Source: Rhodospirillaceae bacterium
GTDB lineage: Bacteria > Pseudomonadota > Alphaproteobacteria > UBA7985
Assembly: GCA_002700865.1 (NCBI GenBank)
Contig: PAFB01000071.1
Location: 1-17,238 of the forward strand
Direction: 5' to 3'
DNA: 17,238 nucleotides
Shown: one piece after another, positions 7,343 to 14,433 of the stretch
Layout of the letters: every line of letters starts with the position of its first letter
Position numbering within the stretch: the first letter of the stretch is position 1
Made by a program: the position numbers and the translations under genes
Notes under the pieces: model-generated
Database searches by the model: none
What the model was told of the DNA's origin: nothing
Seen by the model: only the letters and a program-made list of their open reading frames with translations

Positions 7343-9040
7343 ATGGCTTTTCCCAAACCGCTAAAAATTGAGCCAGCGCGACTGGTTGTGGAGGACGGCA
7401 AGGTGATCGATGCCGGTCATGGCGACTGGTATTTTCAGTACGATGGCCTGGACGAGACCCGCTACGTTTACCTCGAAGGCTCCGGACTGCTCGACCGGCT
7501 CGCGGCAGGGGATGACCTGGTTATCGGTGAAATCGGATTTGGGACAGGGCTGACTTACCGGCTGGTGCGGGAGGCGATGGCGGCCTGTGGCTATGATGGG
7601 CGGATGTCCTATATTGGCGTGGAAGCCCGGCCTCTGGATGCTGCGCAGGCCGCAACGGCCAACGCGCTGCGGCCACCGTCGATGGGATGGACGCCGCCGA
7701 CGGAGCGGCCACGGGCGGGTTTTGTCCGAGCCAATGATGACCTGCTGCTGCTGCACGGCGATGCGGCCGAGGCGCTGTCGCGGCTCAATGCAGCGGTGGA
7801 CGTGTGGTTTCTTGATGGTTTTTCTCCAGCCAAGAATCCAGAAGTCTGGACCCCTGCGCTTTACGCTCAACTGGCCCGGCTATCCCGCCCCGGTGCCGCC
7901 CTGGCGACCTTCACCGCCGCAGGAGACGTGCGCCGCGGGCTGGAAGCAGCGGGGTTTGTGACTGCCAAGCGCACGGGCTGGGCCAAGAAGCGGGAACATC
8001 TGACCGCGCGCTTTACCGGCACCTGGACCCCCCGGCCAAGGCCCCGGGACGCCGCCCCGCTGACCATCGCGGGCGCAGGTATAGCCGGGCTGATGCTGGC
8101 CTTGGAGGCCCGCCGCCTGGGATGGCCGGCGACCCTGCATGGCACCGGGCAAGCGCCGCAAGGCTCTGCGGTGCCGTTCGCGCTGGTGAACTTTCGGCCC
8201 AGTGGTGATGCCGGGCCGCTGGGTCACTTGCGCCGCGCCGGTTTCTTTCACCTGCACGACTACCGCGCCCATGCCCGCGCGGGGGTTGATGCCCAGGTGG
8301 GGGATGAGAAACTGCGCGAGCGGTGGCGTCAGGAAACCGATATTGACCACCAGTGGATCGCAGCAGACCGCGTCCGTGTGGCTGGTGCTTTGAGTGTGGA
8401 TACGGCGGCGTTTCGGCGCTGGGTTTTGGCGCAGGTTGACCAACGCCCCGATCCTCTCCGTACTGATCCGCTCAGCCATGACCCCCTCGGCCCGACCCGT
8501 TCAGCCAGCCGCGAGGGCCCGCTGATCATCGCAGCCGGGCTGGCGTCGGCAGCGTGGCTGCCCGGGCTGTCTGTGCGGCGCAATCGCGGTCAGCAGGACC
8601 GATTACGCCTCGACCAGCCGCTGGCCCATCCGATCAATTTTGGCCGGTTGTTGCTGCCGGTCCATGGCGACAGCAAGGACGCTTGGCTGGGTGCGAGTTT
8701 TGATCGCGACCCGCCCCAGTCTTGGCAGCAACCGCTTCAGGCCGACAGCGACGAAAATCTCACCCGCCTGCAAGCCGCGCTGCCTGACATCGGCGCAGGC
8801 GCTTCGCCGACCGGCGAAAGCTGGGTCGGTCTGCGAGCAACCACACTCGATCACCTGCCGCTTGCCGGTTGGCGGCAGGAAAATCTGGGTGTACTGACGG
8901 GTTTGGGGTCCAAAGGTTACCTCTATGCCCCCATATTGGCATCATGCCTGCTGGCTGAGGCGCTGGGCCTGCCCCTGCCGCTGGAGCAGTGGGTATGGAA
9001 CGCCCTCAAACCGCTCCGTCACCAACCGCGAGAACCCTGA
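7343..9040 (+). CDS. mnmC: Bifunctional tRNA wobble-uridine enzyme MnmC
   Basis: Last steps of mnm5(s2)U34 formation: the C-terminal FAD oxidase removes the carboxymethyl group from cmnm5U and the N-terminal methyltransferase methylates the resulting nm5U. 565 aa, about 100 shorter than E. coli MnmC. The methyltransferase half (about 1-230) has DWYFQYDG (28-35), GEIGFGTGL (62-70), and the DUF752 signature VWFLDGFSPAKNPEVWT (154-170). The FAD half starts at IAGAGIAGLMLALEARRLGW (242-261) and ends with WVGLRATTLDHLPLAG and LTGLGSKGYLYAPILAS. The region after the second beta strand (LHGTGQAPQGSAVPFALVNF) differs from the usual ASGNxxGL form. AGGACT lies about 3 nt before the ATG, rather close. 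Followed after 3 nt by the ABC exporter gene. Confidence 0.92.
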   Translation: MAFPKPLKIEPARLVVEDGKVIDAGHGDWYFQYDGLDETRYVYLEGSGLLDRLAAGDDLVIGEIGFGTGLTYRLVREAMAACGYDGRMSYIGVEARPLDAAQAATANALRPPSMGWTPPTERPRAGFVRANDDLLLLHGDAAEALSRLNAAVDVWFLDGFSPAKNPEVWTPALYAQLARLSRPGAALATFTAAGDVRRGLEAAGFVTAKRTGWAKKREHLTARFTGTWTPRPRPRDAAPLTIAGAGIAGLMLALEARRLGWPATLHGTGQAPQGSAVPFALVNFRPSGDAGPLGHLRRAGFFHLHDYRAHARAGVDAQVGDEKLRERWRQETDIDHQWIAADRVRVAGALSVDTAAFRRWVLAQVDQRPDPLRTDPLSHDPLGPTRSASREGPLIIAAGLASAAWLPGLSVRRNRGQQDRLRLDQPLAHPINFGRLLLPVHGDSKDAWLGASFDRDPPQSWQQPLQADSDENLTRLQAALPDIGAGASPTGESWVGLRATTLDHLPLAGWRQENLGVLTGLGSKGYLYAPILASCLLAEALGLPLPLEQWVWNALKPLRHQPREP

Positions 9041-9043
9041 TCC

Positions 9044-10861
9044 ATGCCACCGGTTTCCAAAGTCGCTATGGGCAACTGGCCCCGTGCCCACGATGGCAAG
9101 TCTCAACCCAAGCTGCGCGATTTGGTTGGACTGGTCAAAGAAATCGTCTGGTCCAAGAACCCAGCCGAACGCCGCCCCGGCCTGCTGGCGCTGATCGCTG
9201 TGCTGTTGGTGGCGGACAAGGTGTTCGTGATCGGCCTGCCCTTTGTCTATGGCGCCCTGATTGACAGTCTGGGGGTGGGCCTGGAAGTCGCTCTCCCGCT
9301 GGGGCTGGTGCTGGCTTATGGGCTGTTTCGGGTGGCGGATACCGTGCTCGACAATGTCATGGACATGCTGATGGACCGGGTCAGCCTGCGGGCCATACGC
9401 CGAGTGACCACCGACGTTTACGGCCACATCCTACGCCTGCCGCTGGCCTATCACCTGGACAACCGCAAGGGCGGTCTGGCGCAGTCGGTGGAGCGCGGAA
9501 CGCGGGCGCTGGAAGAGCTGGCGAACGTGGTGTTGCTAAGCTTCATTCCCATCATCATCGAACTGTTGATCGCCTACGTTCTGCTCGCCACCCGTTACGA
9601 TATCTGGTCGGCGCTGATCCTTGCGGCGACCATGGTGCTCTATCTGACAGCCGTTGTGATGTTCGACCGGGTACGCTCCCGGCTCGTGGGCCGGGTGAAC
9701 GAGTCGGAAGACCGCGTTTCCGACCTGATCGTTGAGGGGCTGTCCTACGCCGAGACCGTCAAGACCTTCGCCGCCGAAAATCGCCAGGCCGCGGCCGTCG
9801 ACTCCGCGATGGAAGACTATCGCGCGCGCGCGCTCAAAGTCTCTGTCTATTTCATGATCCGGCAAGTCACCATCGCCATTATCCTGAGCGGCTCGCTGAT
9901 CGCGCTTCTCGCCATCACCGTCCCCAAGGTCTCCGCCGGTGCCCTTACCGTGGGTGGGTTTGTGGCGCTGGCAGCGTTGATCCTGCGGCTTTTTCAGCCC
10001 TTGCGAGGGCTGGGAATCGTCAACCGCCGCATCCTCGACAGCCTCCGCCATACCGAGCGCATGATGTCGCTGTTCGAGGTGCCGAACACCATTCGGGACA
10101 AGGACGGCGCGGGTGATCTGGTGGCGGGGGATGGATCGCTGGCGTTTGAAGGCGTGAGCTTTGACTACCCCTCCAAAGGCACAGTGCTGCGCGACTTGAG
10201 CTTTGTTGCGCCGGGGGGCAAGACAACGGCGCTGGTGGGGCCAACAGGGGCGGGCAAATCCACCATCCAAAAACTGCTGCTTCGGCTCTATGACCCGCTC
10301 AAAGGCACCATCCTGATCGACGGTCAGGACATTCGCGACGTCCGGTTGAGCAGCGCCCGTGATGTGCTGGGCGTGGTGCCGCAGGATTGCGTCCTGTTCC
10401 ATGACACCATCGAAGCCAACATCCGCTACGCCCGACCCGATGCCACCATGGATGACGTCCGTGAAGCCGCGCATATGGCGGCGTTTGGCAGCTTTGTTGA
10501 GGGCTTGCCCAAGGGCTACGAAACCGTCGTGGGCGACCGCGGGCTAAAGCTTTCAGGCGGCGAGCGTCAGCGGCTGGCCATCGCGCGGGCCTACCTGAAA
10601 AACCCACGCATCTTTATCCTTGATGAAGCGACCTCGTCACTGGACAGCGCGACTGAAGCCGAAATCGTGCGCAACTTTGCCCGCGCTGGCGAAGGCCGTA
10701 CGCAGCTGATCATCGCTCATCGGCTGTCTACGGTCATGCACGCTGACCAAATCCTGGTACTGGACGGCGGCGCGCTGGTGGAGCGCGGCACTCATGGTGA
10801 ATTGCTGGAAAAGGGGGGGCTGTACGCCGACCTGTGGCAGCGCCAGACCGAACAGACCTAA
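9044..10861 (+). CDS. Atm1/HMT-type ABC exporter, fused permease-ATPase
   Basis: 605 aa half-transporter acting as a homodimer in the inner membrane. The membrane domain has hydrophobic segments near residues 47-75, 85-103, 160-182, 187-206, 272-292 and 301-318. DNRKGGLAQSVERGTRALEE (139-158) fits the GGL-x-IERG signature of Atm1 exporters, which move glutathione-linked or persulfide species and help resist heavy metals. The nucleotide-binding domain is complete: Walker A GPTGAGKST (399-407), Q-loop VPQD (445-448), LSGGERQR (503-510), Walker B IFILDEATSSLD (523-534), and H-loop AHR (558-560). The ATG is 3 nt after the mnmC stop, so the two are probably one operon. Export substrate is inferred from the family only. 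Converges on pyk with 12 bp between stops. Confidence 0.9.
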   Translation: MPPVSKVAMGNWPRAHDGKSQPKLRDLVGLVKEIVWSKNPAERRPGLLALIAVLLVADKVFVIGLPFVYGALIDSLGVGLEVALPLGLVLAYGLFRVADTVLDNVMDMLMDRVSLRAIRRVTTDVYGHILRLPLAYHLDNRKGGLAQSVERGTRALEELANVVLLSFIPIIIELLIAYVLLATRYDIWSALILAATMVLYLTAVVMFDRVRSRLVGRVNESEDRVSDLIVEGLSYAETVKTFAAENRQAAAVDSAMEDYRARALKVSVYFMIRQVTIAIILSGSLIALLAITVPKVSAGALTVGGFVALAALILRLFQPLRGLGIVNRRILDSLRHTERMMSLFEVPNTIRDKDGAGDLVAGDGSLAFEGVSFDYPSKGTVLRDLSFVAPGGKTTALVGPTGAGKSTIQKLLLRLYDPLKGTILIDGQDIRDVRLSSARDVLGVVPQDCVLFHDTIEANIRYARPDATMDDVREAAHMAAFGSFVEGLPKGYETVVGDRGLKLSGGERQRLAIARAYLKNPRIFILDEATSSLDSATEAEIVRNFARAGEGRTQLIIAHRLSTVMHADQILVLDGGALVERGTHGELLEKGGLYADLWQRQTEQT

Positions 10862-10873
10862 AAACCCAGAGCG

Positions 10874-12301
10874 CTAGAGCGTGGCCACTCGCAGAATGTT
10901 GGTGGAGCCAGACGCGCCCCAGGGCATCCCCGCGGTGATCACGATGACCTCCCCCGCCTCACCCAGTTGCTGCTCCTGCGCCGCCTTTACCGCCACTTCG
11001 ACCACTTCTTTCCAGCTGCTGAGCGACGGCATGTGCAACGGATGCACGCCGCAAACGACCGTCATGTAGCGGCGGGTTTCTTCCATATCGGTCAGACACA
11101 GGATGGGCCGACCCGGGCGCAGGCGTGCGACCCGGCGGGCGGTGGAGCCACTGGATGTGTGAACCACAATCGCGCAGGCCTGCAGCTCATTGGACACGGA
11201 CACCGCCGCATTGGAAATCGCCCCGCCGATGGTCTCGACCTTGGAGCCGTCATCACTGCGCGCAACCAGCGCCCGGCCTACGGCGGTATCAAAATCGTCG
11301 GTCTCAGCGGACATAATCAGGCGCTCCATCATCGCCACCGAGTCGATGGGGTAATCCCCCACTGCCGTTTCCGCCGAAAGGGTTACCGCGTCTGCGCCAT
11401 CGTAAATCGCCTGACAGACGTCAGAGGCTTCGGCGCGGGTTGGCGTTGGGTCGCCGACCATGGATTCGAGCATCTGCGCCGCGACAATAGCGGGCTTACC
11501 GGCTTCGCGCGCGGCGAGGATCGTATCTTTCTGCGCGTTCGGGATCATCTCAACCGGCATGCGCGAACCCAAATCGCCGCGCGCCAGAAACAGGCCGTCG
11601 GCAAGGTCCAGCACCGCCTGTAACTGGTCCAGCATATCCTTGCTGTCGATCTTCACCATCAGCCGCGCCCGGCCCCCGATCAACCGCTGCAAATCTCGCA
11701 CAACGTCCAGCGAGCCGTTGGCGCTGGCCGCGATCCAGTCTGTGCCCGCGTCCAGCGCCGCTTGCAGACTTTCCGCATCGCGGCTGGAAACCTCAGCGGT
11801 CGGAACCGGGACATTGGGAAACAAAATCGCCTTGTTGGCAGACAGCTCGCCGCCCGCGACCACTGTGGTGGAAAGCCGGAACAGGGTTACTTCGGTGACC
11901 CGGAGCGTCAGCCGACCATCGTCGAGCCGCAGCACATCCCCGACGCGCGTGTGGGCAAAGGCTTCTGGTGACGAGAGGTAGACGCGGGTTTCATCGCCGT
12001 CTTCGGGGGACTGGTCGAGCGTGAAGGTTGCGCCGGCAACCAGTGTCGCGCTGCCATCCTTGAACCCGCCAATCCGCATTTTCAGACCCGGCAGGTCCCA
12101 AATCGTCCCTACCGGCTGGGACTCATCGGTGATCGCCTCGCGCACGCGCGCGATCAGCACGGCGTTGCTGGCGTTATCGGAATAAGCAGCATTAATCCGG
12201 AACACATCCGCGCCGGACTCATACAACGCGGTGATGGCTTCGGTGGTATCAGTCGCCGGTCCGAGGGTCGCGACGATTTTTGCAAGTCGATTACGAAGCA
12301 T
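10874..12301 (-). CDS. pyk: Pyruvate kinase, divergent
   Basis: 475 aa, the normal length, with the expected order of barrel, B domain (about 71-168) and C-terminal domain. Recognisable: KIVATLGPA (8-16), ADVFRIN (31-37), ARGDLGSRMPVEMIPNAQK (240-258), AAQMLESM (274-281), PTRAEASDV (287-295), and the C-terminal HTSSGSTAR. Compared with E. coli PykF: R32, N34, D66, K220 and D246 are kept (R35, N37, D69, K217, D243), but S36-H37 reads A39-Y40, T67-K68 reads L70-P71, E222 reads D219, and T278 reads A275. D-L-P-G-L-K-M-R-I (69-77) resembles the Lys117-type, K+-independent group. It may be a working enzyme with altered cation use or a paralogue with changed activity. Single gene; AAAGGC lies about 7 nt before the ATG. 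Confidence 0.87.
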   Translation of the reverse strand: MLRNRLAKIVATLGPATDTTEAITALYESGADVFRINAAYSDNASNAVLIARVREAITDESQPVGTIWDLPGLKMRIGGFKDGSATLVAGATFTLDQSPEDGDETRVYLSSPEAFAHTRVGDVLRLDDGRLTLRVTEVTLFRLSTTVVAGGELSANKAILFPNVPVPTAEVSSRDAESLQAALDAGTDWIAASANGSLDVVRDLQRLIGGRARLMVKIDSKDMLDQLQAVLDLADGLFLARGDLGSRMPVEMIPNAQKDTILAAREAGKPAIVAAQMLESMVGDPTPTRAEASDVCQAIYDGADAVTLSAETAVGDYPIDSVAMMERLIMSAETDDFDTAVGRALVARSDDGSKVETIGGAISNAAVSVSNELQACAIVVHTSSGSTARRVARLRPGRPILCLTDMEETRRYMTVVCGVHPLHMPSLSSWKEVVEVAVKAAQEQQLGEAGEVIVITAGMPWGASGSTNILRVATL

Positions 12302-12611
12302 GCTGTTTGCCTTTGCCTGTCATAGGGGCCAATGGTGGCGTTGGCCGGGTGCTGCCGTGAAGACGTTATGCGTGGCGGCCCGGGGACTGTCCATAGTGGG
12401 GAAACAGAACCGCCAATGCTTCAAGGACGTTACAGAACGTGTAACAAATATTTCAGAAGCGAGGTCCGCTATGATTGAAACCGAGGGTTCGATCTGCTGC
12501 GCCCTAGACGCAAGACTGCGCTTCGTTGACTCACAGGCTGACTCCCGGTTAAAACCCGCCCAATTCCTCGGAACCCTTATTAGAGTTGGCCGCATGGCCA
12601 CGGAGAGAGCC
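12302..12611. other. Divergent spacer between pyk and the L36 gene
   Basis: 310 bp between divergent starts. It contains an inverted repeat GTTAC-n7-GTAAC (12429-12445), a GAGGT ribosome-like site followed by ATG (12461-12473) in frame with L36, and a possible promoter for L36 (12526-12555). I found no RNA gene or other convincing reading frame. Confidence 0.5.
12526..12555 (+). promoter_or_regulatory. Candidate sigma-70 promoter of the L36 gene
   Basis: TTGACT (12526-12531) and TAAAAC (12550-12555) are separated by 18 bp: five of six matches at -35 and four of six at -10. It would place the start about 50 nt before the L36 ATG. Inferred by consensus only. Confidence 0.4.
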
Positions 12612-12737
12612 ATGAAGGTTTGTAACTCGCTGAAAACCGCGAAACTGCGCGAAAAGGGCTGCAAAGTCGTTCGTCGCCGTGGTCGCGTCTACGTCATCAA
12701 CAAGCGTAATCCCCGGTTCAAGGCTCGTCAGGGCTAA
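12612..12737 (+). CDS. rpmJ: 50S ribosomal protein L36, YkgO type
   Basis: 41 aa, very basic, part of the large ribosomal subunit. MKVCNSLKTAKLREKGCKVV leads into RRRGRVYVINKRNPRFKARQG, matching the 41-residue alphaproteobacterial L36. Only two cysteines remain (C4, C17) and the CxxC...C...H zinc set of classical 37-38-residue L36 is absent, so this is the zinc-free (C-minus) form. The ATG at 12612 has GGAG 6 nt upstream. The frame is open to 12231 upstream without a stop. A strong intrinsic terminator follows about 60 bp after the stop, indicating a monocistronic unit. Confidence 0.93.
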   Translation: MKVCNSLKTAKLREKGCKVVRRRGRVYVINKRNPRFKARQG

Positions 12738-12795
12738 GCAACCACCATCGCTGTCTCCCCAATCGGGGCCGCCAGCGTTCAGGGTTAAGTATCGA

Positions 12796-12830
12796 AAAGG
12801 TCGGCAGCGCATAGCGTCGGCCTTTTTCTT
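12796..12830 (+). terminator. Intrinsic terminator of the L36 gene
   Basis: AAGGTCGGC (12797-12805) pairs with GTCGGCCTT (12816-12824) in a 9-bp stem with two G-U pairs around a 10-nt loop, followed by TTTTTCTT (12823-12830). Classic stem plus T-run on the plus strand. Confidence 0.85.
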
Positions 12831-12854
12831 ATGGCTCGTCACGGCTGCGTGAAA

Positions 12855-12884
12855 GTGACAGCTTTTTGACAGGCCTGTGACAAT
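12855..12884 (-). promoter_or_regulatory. Three 11-bp-phased repeats resembling a Pho box
   Basis: TGACA occurs at 12856, 12867 and 12878, exactly 11 bp apart. Read on the minus strand this gives TTGTCAC-AGGC-CTGTCAA-AAAG-CTGTCAC, close to the PhoB box of CTGTCAT heptamers with 4-bp spacers. It lies 31 bp upstream of the TPR gene, overlapping a TTGACA (12866-12871) that could be its -35, and in the opposite orientation to that gene. A perfect palindrome ACAGGCCTGT sits at 12869-12878. Binding by PhoB or another OmpR-type regulator is inference. Confidence 0.45.
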
Positions 12885-12914
12885 CCGACCCTTGTAGGGC
12901 GCTGCATTCGTTTC

Positions 12915-13481
12915 ATGGTCACAAGCATGAAACGCCTCATTTTCTCTTTCTCCCTCCCCCTGTTGGCTGCGTTTGCACCTCTGACGCACGCTGATCAGAA
13001 TGACCCGCGCCTCGACGCCTACTTCGCCGCGCTTTACCAGACGCAGGACGTCGCCCAGCTGAAGGCCCTCGAAAGCCGGATTTGGGACGCGTGGCGCGAA
13101 ACCGATCAAGCCGATGCCAATGCCCTGTTCGCTGAAGGCATGAACGCGATGCAAGCGGCAGACTTCCGGCTTGCCATCGAGCTGTTCACCGAAACCATCG
13201 CCATCGCTCCTGATTTTGCCGAAGCCTACAACATGCGTGCAACCACGCATTTCCTGCTCGGCAATAATTCCGAGAGCCTGACGGATGTCGCTGTCACCAT
13301 CAATCTCGAACCCCGCCACTTCGGCGCGCTGATGGGCGGCGCACAGATTGCGATTCGTTCCGGTCAAATCGAGGTGGCGCTGGAATTTGTCGAAGCCGCG
13401 TTGGAGGTAAGCCCCAATAATGCGGACTGGCAGGGCGTGGCACAGCGCCTGCGCGACATGACGGGCACGCTTGACCTCTAA
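12915..13481 (+). CDS. Exported TPR-repeat protein
   Basis: 188 aa from ATG 12915, or 184 from ATG 12927, which gives a cleaner signal peptide (MKRLIFSFSLPLLAAFAPLT then HA cleavage before DQND). Neither start has a good ribosome site. After the signal peptide come a helical region (about 31-65) and about three tetratricopeptide units: 71-102 (ALFAEGMNAMQAADFRLAIE and following), 104-136 and 138-170. TPR proteins bind other proteins; the partner cannot be seen here, and a periplasmic scaffold role is inferred. It stands alone after the L36 terminator with phased repeats before it, and converges with the GntR regulator (48 bp between stops, no clear terminator). Confidence 0.85.
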   Translation: MVTSMKRLIFSFSLPLLAAFAPLTHADQNDPRLDAYFAALYQTQDVAQLKALESRIWDAWRETDQADANALFAEGMNAMQAADFRLAIELFTETIAIAPDFAEAYNMRATTHFLLGNNSESLTDVAVTINLEPRHFGALMGGAQIAIRSGQIEVALEFVEAALEVSPNNADWQGVAQRLRDMTGTLDL

Positions 13482-13529
13482 CCGATGCTTTCGGAACGGG
13501 TTTTGGGCAAGAAATAGGCGGGCACGGTC

Positions 13530-14330
13530 CTAGGCACCGGCGGCGGACGCCTGAACCGCGGCCGGTTCCACGCCCGAACGCGGGACAGTGTTGGCGATCA
13601 TGCGACGCCTTTGCTCCGCATGGTCCTGAGCAATGCGCCCGGCCTGCTCGGCGTCGCGCGCCAGCAGGGCGGAAACCATCATCCGATTATAACTGAGCAA
13701 AGCCTGAGCGTCGTCGCGGGTCGGCTGGTTGCGCATACCGGTTGCCATCAACGCAGCGCCCAGCGTCTCCTGCAGCACCGCCATCACGTGCATGAAGGTT
13801 CCGCTCTGTGACGCACGGGCCAGCAGGGCCTGAAACTTGATATCATCGGTCGCCTGCAAGGACGGTGAGCGGCCCGACAGCGCCATTGTCTCCAGCACCG
13901 CCTTCATATCCTCGATGTCGCTGTCGCTGGCATGCTGAACAGCGCGACGCGCGCCAAAGCTGGCAACATGGCCAATCATTTCGGCGAGATCGTGCAGCGA
14001 ATTGGGGTTAGCCCCAACCAAGTGCAGCAGGGGTCGGTCCATGGACGGATCGCGCGCGACCACATGGGTACCGCCACCCTGAACCGAGCTGAGCAAGCCT
14101 TGCGCCTTGAGATTTTGCAGCGCGGAGCGCACCGACACACGGCTCACGCTCATTGCGTCCGACAGCTGGCGCTCACCAGGCAAGCGATCACCCGGCGCCA
14201 ACTCACCCGAAGCGATGTGACGCTTCAGTTCGTCGGCAACCCAGTCTGCGACCGACTGCCCCGCCTCGCGGCGGTCACTGGTGGTTTCAGGCTTCAGCGT
14301 CAATGGCTCTGCTCGCGATTCTTCGCTCAA
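13530..14330 (-). CDS. GntR-family regulator, FadR/FCD subfamily
   Basis: Winged-helix DNA-binding domain at about residues 26-93 (ADELKRHIASGELAPGDRLP, ERQLSDAMSVSRVSVRSALQ, NLKAQGLLSSVQGGGTHVV), then an all-helical FCD effector domain. No ATG or GTG is available: the open frame begins at TTG 14336, and a second TTG at 14330 has AGGA at 6-nt spacing, so 14330 is used (266 aa; 268 from 14336). An in-frame TAG lies four codons upstream of 14336. In the FCD domain the usual metal ligands are partly lost: D-x-x-FH reads DIKFQ, while one C-terminal His (DHAEQ) remains, so the ligand pocket may differ from metal-binding members. The promoter and start region carry a 26-bp tandem duplication. The effector is unknown; the cca operon lies just upstream in the same direction. 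Confidence 0.87.
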   Translation of the reverse strand: MSEESRAEPLTLKPETTSDRREAGQSVADWVADELKRHIASGELAPGDRLPGERQLSDAMSVSRVSVRSALQNLKAQGLLSSVQGGGTHVVARDPSMDRPLLHLVGANPNSLHDLAEMIGHVASFGARRAVQHASDSDIEDMKAVLETMALSGRSPSLQATDDIKFQALLARASQSGTFMHVMAVLQETLGAALMATGMRNQPTRDDAQALLSYNRMMVSALLARDAEQAGRIAQDHAEQRRRMIANTVPRSGVEPAAVQASAAGA

Positions 14331-14331
14331 T

Positions 14332-14383
14332 TTCAATCCTGAACACTATCTTACATGTTCAACCCTGAACACTATATTACATG
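14332..14383 (-). repeat. 2 x 26-bp perfect-phase tandem repeat at the GntR gene start
   Basis: On the minus strand the unit begins CATGTAAKATAGTG and ends TTCAGGRTTGAA. Copies are 14358-14383 and 14332-14357, directly adjacent, with two mismatches in 26. The unit contains the AGG ribosome site and TTGAA start of the regulator, so both are duplicated upstream. The upstream copy also has TATAGT, five of six matches to a -10. Inverted elements GAACA-n10-TGTTC (14341-14360) and GTTCA-n4-TGAAC (14357-14370) arise from the arrangement and could be autoregulatory operators. Confidence 0.8.
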
Positions 14384-14433
14384 CGCATCCGTGCATAGGT
14401 AGCGATCGACGCACCCTACAACCAAGACATTGT

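Noticed and set aside
12231..12470. Upstream open part of the L36 frame before the 12471 ATG
   Set aside because: It begins inside the antisense of pyk and lacks a ribosome site; treated as chance absence of stops in GC-rich DNA.
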